Assembly: GCA_039105265.1 (NCBI GenBank)
Contig: JAPFFF010000049.1
Location: forward strand, 1,013,501-1,077,500
Length of the DNA stretch: 64,000 nt
Origin: Tritrichomonas musculus
Lineage: Eukaryota; Parabasalia; Tritrichomonadida; Tritrichomonadidae
Reading direction: 5' to 3'
Position 1 is the stretch's first letter, and every line of letters begins with the position of its first letter. The notes below the pieces were generated by a model, which had not been told where the DNA came from, ran no database searches, and saw only the letters and a program-made list of their open reading frames with translations. Made by a program: the position numbers and the translations under genes. Below, piece after piece: positions 26,870 to 36,226 of the stretch.

Positions 26870-28303
26870 TTATTCAGGTTCTTCTACGATTGCTGATGTT
26901 TGTAATGCTTGAACTTGTGATTGAACGTTAGCATCAAACCATTGATTAAATTCACTTGGATTTGGTGGTAATGCATTTATTCCTTTAAGAATAATAGCAA
27001 TTGTTGCTTTAGCAACTAATGGAATATGTTCAGGGTTAACTGGTAGTCCGGATTTATTACACATTTCACATGCAGTAGGTACAAATTCACCAATTTTTAC
27101 AGGATTAATTAAATAATCGTGAACTATGAACTCAATAGCTTCTTTAACTGCTTTCTTTCCTCTTAAATTCTTCCATTGATCCTCATTAACATTCATAACA
27201 CTTTCACCATAAACATAAACCATTGCAGGAAGTAAAGCAAATTGATTCCATATAACCGTTGCCATTTGTGTAAGTGTGAATGGTAATTTTACACCGTTGA
27301 GGTATTTAATACCTTGATAAATAGGAGAAATACACTTACCAACAAATGCATGATAAGTTGAACGTTTCTTAGGTTTGATTAAGTGCTTTTCATCGATACC
27401 AGCAGCTTTTAATTTTGTTTCAAAGTCTTGCCAACTTTCACCCGCATAATTAGTGACTGTACGCCCTGTTTCATCAAATTCAGGATGATATATATTATTA
27501 ATAAATCCTCTTAAGTTCATACCTTGTTTATGAGCTTCTTTACGTTGGTCCACAGTTGGGTAAGTTTTATAATAAGCATTGCGATATGGGAATAATGACG
27601 GAACGGTTGTAAATCCATTAACTATTACAGGCTTTTTACCTTCTTTTGTTTGTACGACGACTTCAGGAATTCCGTCCCCATCTAAATCTTTACCGGTGGC
27701 TTCATATAAATCATTATATCCATGTCGATTAATCCATTCATTCGCACTTACAACACTTTGAGCGTCTCGAATTTGTTTAACATCTTGATTTAATTTAGCC
27801 ACAACATTAATTAAGTCATCCATACCAACATTACCGTATTTATTTTGTTTAGCCTTTTTCGTTGGTTGAATAGCCGCCATTCTTTCACGGTAAAACGCCA
27901 TATCATTTAATGCTTTCGTTAAGTCTTTCTTATTAATGTTATTTTCTGCCAAGCTAGCGTATGATTGATCACGCATTTGGTTTAATTGAGAAACATTATT
28001 TATTAATTGCGGAATTTTCGATTTATTCATTTTATTAATTGGTAAAAAATTTAAATTATCGTTTTTGTTTTGAAAATTATTTAATCTAGAAATAAAATTT
28101 GAAATTGATTTATCATTTATTCTCAAACCTTCATGTTGTATATAATTATTTTCATTTAAAAATTTCATTAAATTTGCAACTGAACCTTGCCATGAAGGCG
28201 ACTCATGAAGAGTAACGTTAAGTTTTTCATTAATTAATTCAATATATTTATTAAGTTTATCAAGTTTCAAACCTTTAAAATTATTTCTATTTAATTTTGA
28301 CAT
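26870..28303 (-). CDS. 477-aa Polinton family protein with Asp-rich loop
   Basis: The N-terminal half is helical and Asn-rich (coiled segments around residues 80-180). Near residue 208 there is a D-x-D-G-D-G-x-x-E loop (KDLDGDGIPEVVVQT) followed by VNGF and a PYRNAYYKTYPT segment. The 854-aa protein of Polinton B has the same blocks (DLNGDKIDDIVLVD, INGYKLVFASPYKKVWKT) in its C-terminal half, and both continue with a helical region containing a tryptophan pattern. The loop looks like a calcium-binding FG-GAP/dockerin-type loop. Unknown function; perhaps a structural or DNA-associated virion protein. Confidence 0.65.
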   Translation of the reverse strand: MSKLNRNNFKGLKLDKLNKYIELINEKLNVTLHESPSWQGSVANLMKFLNENNYIQHEGLRINDKSISNFISRLNNFQNKNDNLNFLPINKMNKSKIPQLINNVSQLNQMRDQSYASLAENNINKKDLTKALNDMAFYRERMAAIQPTKKAKQNKYGNVGMDDLINVVAKLNQDVKQIRDAQSVVSANEWINRHGYNDLYEATGKDLDGDGIPEVVVQTKEGKKPVIVNGFTTVPSLFPYRNAYYKTYPTVDQRKEAHKQGMNLRGFINNIYHPEFDETGRTVTNYAGESWQDFETKLKAAGIDEKHLIKPKKRSTYHAFVGKCISPIYQGIKYLNGVKLPFTLTQMATVIWNQFALLPAMVYVYGESVMNVNEDQWKNLRGKKAVKEAIEFIVHDYLINPVKIGEFVPTACEMCNKSGLPVNPEHIPLVAKATIAIILKGINALPPNPSEFNQWFDANVQSQVQALQTSAIVEEPE

Positions 28304-28945
28304 ATTCTTTATATTAAAATAAATTTAATCATTTACGTATAAAATTTATGTTTTCAATTTTTGACTTTTGAGATTTATTTTTTTTGAGACATGTGATATA
28401 AAAATAAATGATAAAATAATTTTTTAATTTGTGGTGAACGTTTATTTATAAAATTTTTTTCGATTTATGTGAGTATTCAATTAATGCATTTTTGCAAATA
28501 ACGGATTTATAAAAATTTTATAATTTGTGAGAGTATTCAATTAATGCATTTTTGCAAATAACGGATTTTAAAAAATTTTATGAAAAAATTTCTAAAATAA
28601 TAACCGTAAAATCATATTCAATTAATGCATTTTTTCATTCAATTAATGCATTTTTGCAACTTTTATGAATTGAATGACTTCTCAATTAATGCTACTAACG
28701 AATTTTATGATTTGAATGATTTCTCAATTAATGCATTTTTGCATTTACGTATAAAATTTATGTTTTTCAATTTTTGACTTTTGAGATTTGAGGATGAAAT
28801 TTATGAAAATCATTTATGAAGGGGTGATGAATAAGTGGTGTTGTAAAATTAAATATTATGTTCGGGTTTAAAGTTATGGGTTTAAATTCTTGAGTTACTG
28901 GGGTTTTAGACCGAAGGTCTAAAATCACAGTAAATACATACGACG
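28304..28945. other. AT-rich non-coding stretch with short repeats
   Basis: No supportable gene. A segment of about 46 bp beginning CATTTACGTATAAAATTTAT occurs at about 28331 and again at about 28743. The motif CAATTAATGCATTTTTGCA and close variants occurs at least five times between about 28470 and 28745. A short perfect hairpin lies at 28904-28924. This may be the decayed end of Polinton D or host spacer DNA. Confidence 0.6.
28904..28924 (+). terminator. Perfect 9-bp hairpin with GAA loop
   Basis: TTTTAGACC, loop GAA, GGTCTAAAA: a perfect 9-bp stem in otherwise unstructured AT-rich DNA, 20 bp before the leader of the hairpin array. It could be a terminator-like structure or chance; no gene reads into it. 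Confidence 0.3.
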
Positions 28946-29219
28946 ATATTTATATCTTTTAAATATAAAATACTTTTCTATCATTTTCACAGTCAAATAA
29001 TTATTTTCTGCAAATAAGCAAGTAGTTATCTTTTATCAACTAGCTTTTCGTTTATTATTATGCAAAATATGAGTATAAAAAAATTAATTTTTCATATATA
29101 TTAAATATTTAGTTATATATTACCTATTTTTTATTTTCAATGGCAATTCAAAAATTAAATTAGTAGATAAGATTTTTGAATTAATAATCGTAATTGAATA
29201 AAAGATTAATTACTGATTC
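28946..29219. repeat. 274-bp leader of hairpin array, copy 1
   Basis: A non-coding AT-rich stretch that recurs, apparently base for base and without gaps, at 57474-57747, each time directly before a hairpin array. Both copies stop matching abruptly at their left edge (ATATTTATATC). The fixed leader and the offset of exactly 28528 bp between all landmarks show that the leader and array move or are copied as a unit. Confidence 0.85.
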
Positions 29220-30119
29220 CAGATGCCGCCTTCAGCCAGGCCAGGATGGTTGAGGGCGGCATCATCAATTAATTATATCGACAGATGCCGCCTTCAGCCA
29301 GGCCAGGATGGTTGAGGGCGGCATCATCAATTAATTATATCGACAGATGCCGCCTTCAGCCAGGCCAGGATGGTTGAGGGCGGTATCATCAATTAATTAT
29401 ATCGACAGATGCCGCCTTCAGCCAGGCCAGGATGGTTGAGGGCGGCATCATCAATCAATTATATCGACAGATGCCGCCTTCAGCCAGGCCAGGATGGTTG
29501 AGGGCGGCATCGTCAATCAATTATATCGACAGATGCCGCCTTCAGCCAGGCCAGGATGGTTGAGGGCGGCATCGTCAATTAATTATATCGACAGATGCCG
29601 CCTTCAGCCAGGCCAGGATGGTTGAGGGCGGCATCGTCAATCAATTATATCGACAGATGCCGCCTTCAGCCAGGCCAGGATGGTTGAGGGCGGCATCGTC
29701 AATCAATTATATCGACAGATGCCGCCTTCAGCCAGGCCAGGATGGTTGAGGGCGGCATCGTCAATCAATTATATCGACAGATGCCGCCTTCAGCCAGGCC
29801 AGGATGGTTGAGGGCGGCATCGTCAATCAATTATATCGACAGATGCCGCCTTCAGCCAGGCCAGGATGGTTGAGGGCGGCATCATCAATCAATTATATCG
29901 ACAGATGCCGCCTTCAGCCAGGCCAGGATGGTTGAGGGCGGCATCATCAATTAATTATATCGACAGATGCCGCCTTCAGCCAGGCCAGGATGGTTGAGGG
30001 CGGCATCATCAATTAATTATATCGACAGATGCCGCCTTCAGCCAGGCCAGGATGGTTGAGGGCGGCATCATCAATCAATTATATCGACAGATGCCGCCTT
30101 CAGCCAGGCCAGGATGGTT
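29220..30119. repeat. 62-bp hairpin minisatellite, copy 1 (14 full units)
   Basis: Fourteen complete 62-bp units and a 32-bp partial one. Each unit begins CAGATGCCGCC and holds two arms, GATGCCGCCTTCAGCCA and TGGTTGAGGGCGGCATC, that can pair over 17 positions around the 8-base loop GGCCAGGA; as RNA from the + strand two pairs are G-U. Three sites vary among units, all by transitions: two in the linker and one in the stem that swaps a G-C pair for G-U. The linker is about 20 bp and AT-rich. No ORF of interest. Confidence 0.9.
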
Positions 30120-30380
30120 ATGCATCCACCGAAAGAGAACTTTGAGATATTAATTAATCAAATATATTTCTAATATTGAAGACAATATGGTTATAATTAA
30201 ATTTTATATTTTTATTTTCTGTGATATTTATTCATTATTTATTTGTTTGTTTCACCGCTTTTTATTATTATTGTTTTCATCATTTATTTGTTTTATTAAA
30301 ATAGAATTTTTTTATAAACGGCGGAGCAAGTTTATATATTATATATATATAGACTCGATTATATATTATATATATATATT
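30120..30380. other. AT-rich spacer between array and element E
   Basis: No gene is supportable; the one open frame here is low-complexity Phe/Ile/Tyr. Near its end (about 30343-30360) lies an ATATATATATAGACTCGATT stretch, which recurs just outside the right end of element E at about 57338-57357. Confidence 0.5.
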
Positions 30381-30718
30381 ATAGTTAGTAGAAAAAAGTC
30401 TGTTTCTGGACAAAAGTCTGTTTCACTTCACATGTCGAAAAAAATAAGTTTTTTAAAACAATATAGAGAGTTTTCACTTTTTATTTATAATGAATATAAA
30501 ATATTTATGTATAAATATTTTATTTAATTCAAGTAAATACTAATTTCTTTTATATTCATGAAAATTCCTTTATTCAATTTTGATAGGACAAAAAAAATAA
30601 AATCGTTAATTTTTCAAAAATTAAATAAGATTCAAGATTTATAATATAACATTTATATACTAATACTATTGATCTTCATTATATAAATTGTGTGAGAACT
30701 TAATTATTTGATATTGAC

Positions 30719-32482
30719 CAGGGATACCATACGGGCACGGGCACGAGTACGTTACCCGAAAAAACTAAAATTTCGGGCAGAAAAGGGCAAATGCGGGCAT
30801 CCACTTTTGCCCGAAATTTTCTATCGTTGCCCGAAATTGCCCTAAAAAAAGAAAAAATTGAATAGACTGCCCGGGCAATTCTTGTTTTTGCCCGAAACAA
30901 TAGTTCGAATTTCTCAATATACTTTTTTTTTTTTTCCTTTTTTTTTTTTTTCAATTTTATACATTTTTGCATTTTTAGTAAGTAAACATATAATAATATA
31001 CATTTATATTAAAATAATTACTTAAAATATATGTAAAATTAAAATATATGAAAAATTAAAATAATATTTCCATTTACATGAAAACGCCACAGTATTGGAA
31101 AAAGGAAAACAAAAAAATAACAAAACAATATTTGCAATAAACAATGCTTTTTACCTAGTTATGTACCCATTTCTGCATAGAGATGAAATTTTGAAAATGA
31201 AGTAATTCTCTTTAACATAATTTCATCAGTCAAAGCATCTTCAGCTCCGCAAAAAGCAAGAATCGGATGTCTATCAAAACAAACTCCTGAAGTGTCATCT
31301 TTTTCGAAATCGTAAAACATTTGATGAATTATATACAACAGGGACCGAAATATAAGTTCAAATTGAAGAGCCAAATAACATTAAATTAACAACTACTGCC
31401 ATCAATAAGTTTACAGGGGAATTTGGCTTCAAGTATTTGCTTCCATTTTTTAAAAGAAATCGAAATTTTGATAAAGAAAATTGAATAAGAATATAACTTT
31501 TTGATAAAGCCCGACACTAAATATTGATTATTTTCACTTTTTGAATATTAATTTTTTTTATTTTATTGAACTTTCCAATTTTTGAATATTACTGTTAAAT
31601 AGCAAAATAAGAATCTATTAAGATTCTTTTATAAAAAATTATTCAAATAAGAATGAAACTTTTTACTAAAAATATTCAAAATTTTGAATACAATCATAAA
31701 TTCAATACTTATAATATTCAAATTTTTACAGTATAATTACATACAATATTCTTTACTAGAATATATCAATAAAAAATAAAGTCTCTTATTTATTTCTTCT
31801 TTATAAAACATATTAATAAATATAAAAATTAAATAATTAATAAATTTTTATTGATATAATGAAATAATTAATATACATTGATATAAGCTTTTTGAAATAT
31901 CTTAATATGAACATCAACACAATTATCGTAAATAATTCAAATTTTTAATTTTAAAAACGACGATACGACTAAAACACTCAAAATTTATAATTTTAATTCT
32001 CTGAAAAATATCATTATTGCTGATTCAGAATATATAGGCGAAATATTATTAGATTGCTGCTCTAAAAAAAACTATGATACAATAATTGCAATACTTCATT
32101 TCATTAAAAAAATAAATAATTTTGATTTCATTCAAGATATAGAAGATTTTTATCAAAACATAACTGAATGAAAACTAATAAAAATGCAATTGATATCTAC
32201 TATATTTTTTATTTTACATTGAGGAAAAAAAAATCAATATCTACTCAATAATACTGTATTAATACTCTTGTCAAAAAAAAATTAAAATATTCAATGAAAT
32301 AATACAATTATCAATTCGGGCAAATTCGGGCAGATCACTTTTCTCAGCCCGAGAAACAAAAAGTGCCAAAAAATTTTTTTATTCGGGTAACGTATTTTGC
32401 CCGAAATTAATTTCGAGCACTTCATCGGGCGGAGACCGTTTATTTGCCCGAGATTGCCCGGGCTGCCCTTTTGGTATCCCTG
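30719..32482. mobile_element. hAT-like DNA transposon, non-autonomous
   Basis: The ends read CAGGGATACCA...GGGCA on both inward strands, and a perfect 8-bp direct repeat ATATTGAC flanks it at 30711-30718 and 32483-32490. An 8-bp target duplication with CAGGG-type ends is the hAT pattern. Both subterminal regions are filled with CGGGCA/TGCCCG motifs (about 30735-30905 and 32315-32465), typical of transposase-binding clusters. No transposase is visible; the interior is AT-rich with one short coding-like fragment. Length 1764 bp. Confidence 0.85.
31932..32171 (+). pseudogene. Short coding-like fragment in hAT element
   Basis: An open stretch of about 79 codons with no good start codon and a normal protein composition: KNIIIADSEYIGEILLDCCS, then NYDTIIAILHFIKKI and DFIQDIEDFYQNITE before the stop. 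It looks like the tail of a helical, perhaps ankyrin-type, host protein rather than random AT-rich DNA. It could be captured host sequence or the last trace of an internal gene. Family not identified. Confidence 0.35.
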
Positions 32483-33052
32483 ATATTGACTCTTTTTTAT
32501 ACAATACAGGCTGCGCATTTCAAATCGGCCCTTTTACAGTTTCAAATCGGCCCTTTTTTTTCTTGTGAAATATTTCAATTGCTATTTGGTCCTAAAAAGT
32601 TAACTGATGATATGATCCGTTGGACAGATATCTTAGAATATTTGAAAGGGTAAAATCTTATTTTTGTTTTGATATATCTTTTTTGAAAAATAAAATTTTA
32701 TATTTTTTTCGTATTTTTTACCATTGATTAACCCCATAATTTATAAAAAATTATAAAAGAAAAGTTTAAAAAAAATTTGAAATTATGATATTTTCTCAGG
32801 TATCAAATAAAATAAAAACAATTTTATTAATATATTTAACGAGGTATCTATATAAGTTATTTAGTATTTTTATAACTCAAATTTTGATTTTCTCGAAAAA
32901 CCGTTATTTGGGCCGATTTGAAACTGCAATAAAGGGCCGATTTGAAACTGCAAATTTGGGGCCGATTTGAAACTGCAAGTTAGTAACGATGGGGAAATGG
33001 TCAATTTTTCACCATAAAACTTTTAAATTTTATAAAACTATTTTACAAATAA

Positions 33053-33353
33053 ATGTCAGAACGAAGGAACCCCGAATTACTCAAACAACGATTAGCTGCA
33101 ATAGAACAAGCAAATTTAGATATAGATTATCATGTTTTCAGAGGAATTAATAATACCGACAACAAATGCTATGCGATATCTTTACTACAACTACTTTTTC
33201 TCTGTCCAGATTTTATTGATTATATTTCATCTCACCCATTAACCAATATAAATGAAAAATTACTCAAAGATATATATGATACATTTTATTCAAATAAGTC
33301 AAATAGTATTTCAATTAATAATTTTTTTAAAGAATGGAAAGGATGGGAAGGAT
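33053..33353 (+). pseudogene. USP-type ubiquitin hydrolase gene, first part (split by Polinton B)
   Basis: From an ATG at 33053 the frame encodes a Glu/Arg-rich start and then FRGINNTDNKCYAISLLQLL at about residues 29-48. This is the Cys-box of ubiquitin-specific proteases (consensus G-x-x-N-x-G-N-T-C-Y-x-N-S-x-L-Q-x-L), with Cys as nucleophile. CPDFIDYISS follows, as in other USPs. Polinton B begins at 33354, directly after the first AAGGAT copy. The gene lies in element C, just inside three copies of the subterminal motif, so it is either cargo of that element or a host gene overtaken by it. The product would remove ubiquitin or a ubiquitin-like protein. Confidence 0.75.
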
Positions 33354-33720
33354 AGAGAGATAGGGTGGGCTTTCGTGCAGGGGATAAAAAATGACCCCCT
33401 CGTCATAGGGTTTACAGACCCCAAACCTCAGCGCCATGACTCAAAAAATCGCCACTTTTTCAAAATTAGCCCCTCATTTCATTCAAAAATCGGGTAGACA
33501 CTTTTGAATCTTCATCTTTGAATCTTCATCTTTGAACTTGTTTAGTAGTATATATCAGTCGGTTTCCGTCGAGCTAAAGCCCGCCGTCAACACGACTAAT
33601 GAACAAAAATAATATGAACTCATTTAATGATTACCATCAATTGATGTTTCATTTATTAGACAATTCATTTAATTCATTCTCAAGTTGATGAACTTTATTT
33701 TTGAGGCTGTTGATGTCTTC
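33354..33720. repeat. Left TIR of Polinton B
   Basis: 367 bp, inverted copy of 53631-53997. It contains a tandem 15-bp duplication (GAATCTTCATCTTT-type) near 33505-33537 and ends, on the inner side, within the coding sequence shared with the 75-aa gene of the right end. A short reverse-strand frame of 32 codons (33649-33747) uses the shared C-terminus with its own ATG; whether it is expressed is unknown. Confidence 0.92.
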
Positions 33721-33756
33721 AATGACGTTTTTATTTTTTAATTTCATGATAAAGAC

Positions 33757-34212
33757 ATGTCAACACCAAAGGTTTATGATTACATCAATTCATTGATTGA
33801 TATGCTGGATGAAACAGAGAAGTTTAAACAATGTGATTTCTCAATATTGTGTGATAGATATCCAATACCAAGTGGAAAGGCTACATATAAAGCTAAAGTG
33901 ATGTACATATCATTGAAGAACAAAGAGAATGAATTCAAACGATTTTATCATGATAAGATTGTTGAACTCGGTCTTGAATACATAACACTTACATCAAATG
34001 TTAGAAGAAGGATATCAACAACATCCATTGAATTCTTCGTTGAAGGTTCAAATGAAGAGCAATCATTTAAAGATTACAAGTATTATAATTACAGTATCAG
34101 GAAAGTTAATGATAAGAAAACAAAGGAACTCATCGAACAGATGAGACAAAAATATAATATCAATACGCCTCGTCTGTTTGTAGGTGTTCAACAACAAATT
34201 GTATTAGATTAA
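33757..34212 (+). CDS. Conserved Polinton protein, 151-aa (149-aa family)
   Basis: A homologue of 6267-6716 in Polinton A, with shared blocks KVYDYIN, ILCDRYPI, YYNYSI and the C-terminal NTPRLFVGVQQQIVL. The first half carries an alternating strand-helix pattern with KAKVMYISLKNK. No membrane segment and no metal site. Its last four bases overlap the stop region of the convergent ATPase gene. It is the first gene after the left TIR, which may point to early expression. Function unknown. Confidence 0.72.
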   Translation: MSTPKVYDYINSLIDMLDETEKFKQCDFSILCDRYPIPSGKATYKAKVMYISLKNKENEFKRFYHDKIVELGLEYITLTSNVRRRISTTSIEFFVEGSNEEQSFKDYKYYNYSIRKVNDKKTKELIEQMRQKYNINTPRLFVGVQQQIVLD

Positions 34213-35123
34213 TGAATCTCAATTGTATTTGTTCTCGTATTGACTAACACGAATTGATGACCTGATAAGTCTTTATATTTTTGCCATAAATGTTCAAACT
34301 CAATTGGCATTGGAACTTGATGATATACATAACTCAACTTTTGACGAGAATAACCACTAAAGATAAAGAATGATGTTGCATTATGCTTATATTCTGTTTT
34401 GATTGCTTTGAAGAACTGAATATTAATATATACGATTGAGTGTTTATGTCGAAGTTGTGAAACATAATTAGTAAAGTAATCAGTCTTTAAAATTAATGAA
34501 CGGCTTGCATCTTCACATAAAATGATTGTGTTTAATGGTTCATTTGGTTGCCCTAGCTTATTGATATGAAGAAACTCAAACATATCATTTAACTTCTTTT
34601 CATTGATTACTATTTTTGGAGTCGAACTATATTTATCATATAGCTCTTTATATAAATCAAGTTGTTTAAGATATTCTTCAGCGTTTGAATCACTAATAAC
34701 TTTGATCGGAAGTTGAATCAATTCACGTTGAGCAATAAATGTAGCGTCATTGATTGTACCGCTCTTAGATATATAAACGATTAAATGAAAGTTGGTGTTC
34801 TTTAATCTTGACATTTGAATGATATCTCTTAAAACAACATGGCTCTTTCCTCTTCCTTGATTTCCGACAAGTATGTTCAATGAATTGTAATGTGCATAGA
34901 TGCCGTTTGCGATTGGTCTGATTGATTCATTCTTTATTTTTGATTCATTGCGTTGATAAGCTTTGTTCATCTCATCATCAATGTTAAATGTCTTTTCATT
35001 AACTGTTGGCTTGAATGATTCATATTCAAATGCAAAACTCATTTGGTCATCATCATAATCAGAGCTATTAGAAAATAAAACCTCTTTATAATTAAAGTGC
35101 GTCGGTTTCATGAAACATTTCAT
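34209..35123 (-). CDS. ATP: Genome-packaging ATPase of Polinton B
   Basis: A 304-aa P-loop ATPase. Walker A is NILVGNQGRGKSH at about residues 81-93, Walker B is NTIILCEDAS near 200, and SQLRHKHSIVYINIQFFKAI near 222 is the conserved strand following the arginine. The long N-terminal extension (about 75 residues) is acidic and absent from the Polinton D homologue. Expected to power packaging of element DNA. A small membrane-protein gene begins 156 bp upstream on the same strand. Confidence 0.87.
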   Translation of the reverse strand: MKCFMKPTHFNYKEVLFSNSSDYDDDQMSFAFEYESFKPTVNEKTFNIDDEMNKAYQRNESKIKNESIRPIANGIYAHYNSLNILVGNQGRGKSHVVLRDIIQMSRLKNTNFHLIVYISKSGTINDATFIAQRELIQLPIKVISDSNAEEYLKQLDLYKELYDKYSSTPKIVINEKKLNDMFEFLHINKLGQPNEPLNTIILCEDASRSLILKTDYFTNYVSQLRHKHSIVYINIQFFKAIKTEYKHNATSFFIFSGYSRQKLSYVYHQVPMPIEFEHLWQKYKDLSGHQFVLVNTRTNTIEIH

Positions 35124-35147
35124 TTCTTTAGTTTTCGTTAAAGCTCT

Positions 35148-35279
35148 TCATGAATACATTTTTGTTCTTATCTCTTCACTGAGTTCTGGTTCCTTGTCTG
35201 GTATCATTAATGATACTTCAACAATCTTCACTAAAAATAAACCTGTCAGTAATGAAACAACTAATATTTCATATATCAT
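35148..35279 (-). CDS. Short one-pass membrane protein, 43 aa
   Basis: Starts MIYEILVVSLLTGLFLVKIV, one clear hydrophobic helix, and ends DKEPELSEEIRTKMYS. The counterpart in Polinton D at 25407-25550 has the same plan and tail. The gene fits tightly between the 202-aa family gene (11 bp upstream) and the ATPase start (24 bp downstream), all on the minus strand, so an operon-like array is likely. Function unknown. Confidence 0.65.
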   Translation of the reverse strand: MIYEILVVSLLTGLFLVKIVEVSLMIPDKEPELSEEIRTKMYS

Positions 35280-35289
35280 TTATTAGTCT

Positions 35290-35898
35290 TTAAATTGTTA
35301 ACTTTAATGATATACCATATTTGATGAACTGTGAATAAATATTATTATAACAATACTTGAATTCTTCTGTTTTATTGTCCTTTGTTATCAATATCTTTGA
35401 TATCTTCATTAATTCTTTATCATTTGATGAAATACAACCGCATGAAGCTTCACATTCATCAATAACGAGTTCAACTTTATCTGCTTGAGTTAATAGTTTA
35501 ATCATATTCATCAACAAATCACTTTTACAAATAAGATATGAATTAATTCTCAACGGATTATTCTCATACATTTCAATAATCATTTCAAGGAATTTATTTT
35601 TGATTTCGAGCTCATCAAGTTCATTTCCTAAGTTTATTATTCCACGGTCTCGAATAAGATTGTTTGTTTGAGGTATTGATTGAGATGTTCCACTCATCTG
35701 TGGTATAGTAAAATTTGTGGCTTGAGATGATTGAGGTAATGGTTGAACTGATGGATAATCAACTGGTTGAATTGGTCTTTGATTCTTTGGTTGAATCTTG
35801 ATGTTGATATTGGTATTCTGTTCTTGTTTAACTGATGCATCGTTCTCGGATGATAGAATTCGAGCTTTATTCATTTTAAAGTTATTCGTTTTAAACAA
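35290..35898 (-). CDS. Conserved Polinton protein, 202-aa (175-aa family)
   Basis: The N-terminal 75 residues are disordered (Gln/Pro/Asn-rich). The C-terminal domain has LIRDRGIINLGNELDELEIK, a helix, VELVIDECEASCGCIS and a last helix YCYNNIYSQFIKYG. The Cys-rich turn and flanking strands match the Polinton A protein at 7212-7739. Possible metal binding by the clustered Cys residues is inferred. A CAAAAATAAA-type motif sits about 5 bases upstream of the frame's leader region (around 35895-35905). Confidence 0.65.
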   Translation of the reverse strand: MFKTNNFKMNKARILSSENDASVKQEQNTNINIKIQPKNQRPIQPVDYPSVQPLPQSSQATNFTIPQMSGTSQSIPQTNNLIRDRGIINLGNELDELEIKNKFLEMIIEMYENNPLRINSYLICKSDLLMNMIKLLTQADKVELVIDECEASCGCISSNDKELMKISKILITKDNKTEEFKYCYNNIYSQFIKYGISLKLTI

Positions 35899-35938
35899 AA
35901 ATAAAACAACATCAATGATGAGTCATTCAATGATTCAT

Positions 35939-36226
35939 TTACAAAGTCATCTGTTCAGCTGATTTGATACGTTCATCAATAGCTCTTAATTGTATTTTAA
36001 TCGATTCAATATCATTAAATAGTTGTTTATATATTGTCAATGTGTGAATCATCTTATCAAACTTTCCGTTTAATGCGTCATCTTCAGAATTCATGCATTC
36101 ATTGAATATCTTATCCTTTACCCTTCTAAACTGAGCGTGTAAAGCTGAAGAATCACAACTCAAACCATTAATTGCACTATTCATTTTAAACCAAAAATAA
36201 AACTTCAAATGATTCAATGAATTCAA
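35939..36226 (-). CDS. Small helical protein, 95 aa
   Basis: Predicted almost entirely helical, with heptad-like spacing in LTIYKQLFNDIESIKIQLRA and a C-terminal ERIKSAEQM. Start choice is uncertain: an in-frame ATG after 11 codons (MNSAINGLSC, at about 36184) directly follows a CAAAAATAAA-type motif and may be the real start. The upstream ATG overlaps the neighbouring gene by four bases. A small coiled-coil structural protein is the most that can be said. Confidence 0.5.
   Translation of the reverse strand: MNSLNHLKFYFWFKMNSAINGLSCDSSALHAQFRRVKDKIFNECMNSEDDALNGKFDKMIHTLTIYKQLFNDIESIKIQLRAIDERIKSAEQMTL

Larger units (their letters stand above)
23841..28325. mobile_element. Polinton D fragment, interrupted by Polinton A
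   Basis: Five recognisable Polinton genes (capsid, pVI-like, coiled coil, packaging ATPase, 477-aa family) plus a small membrane protein lie in the order seen at the right end of Polinton B, then continue with ATPase and the 477-aa family gene. Polinton A sits inside its capsid gene at 23840, so the rest of D, including integrase and polymerase, should lie left of A's unseen left end or be lost. The right border is not clear: coding stops at 28303 and AT-rich repeats follow to 28945. The remaining internal genes look open. Confidence 0.75.

Noticed and set aside
29220-30119. CRISPR array with leader
   Set aside because: The regularly spaced repeats and fixed leader invite the idea, but the whole 62-bp unit, including the would-be spacer, is repeated with three variable sites only; there are no unique spacers and no cas genes, and the DNA is eukaryotic.
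30700-30972. Reverse-strand frame with Lys-rich start
   Set aside because: It runs across the hAT end and consists of the CGGGCA subterminal motif and poly-A/T.
31159-31374. 71-aa reverse-strand frame in the hAT element
   Set aside because: Composition is fairly protein-like (FDRHPILAFCGAEDAL), but there is no recognisable family, no second evidence and no start context; left out as a gene.
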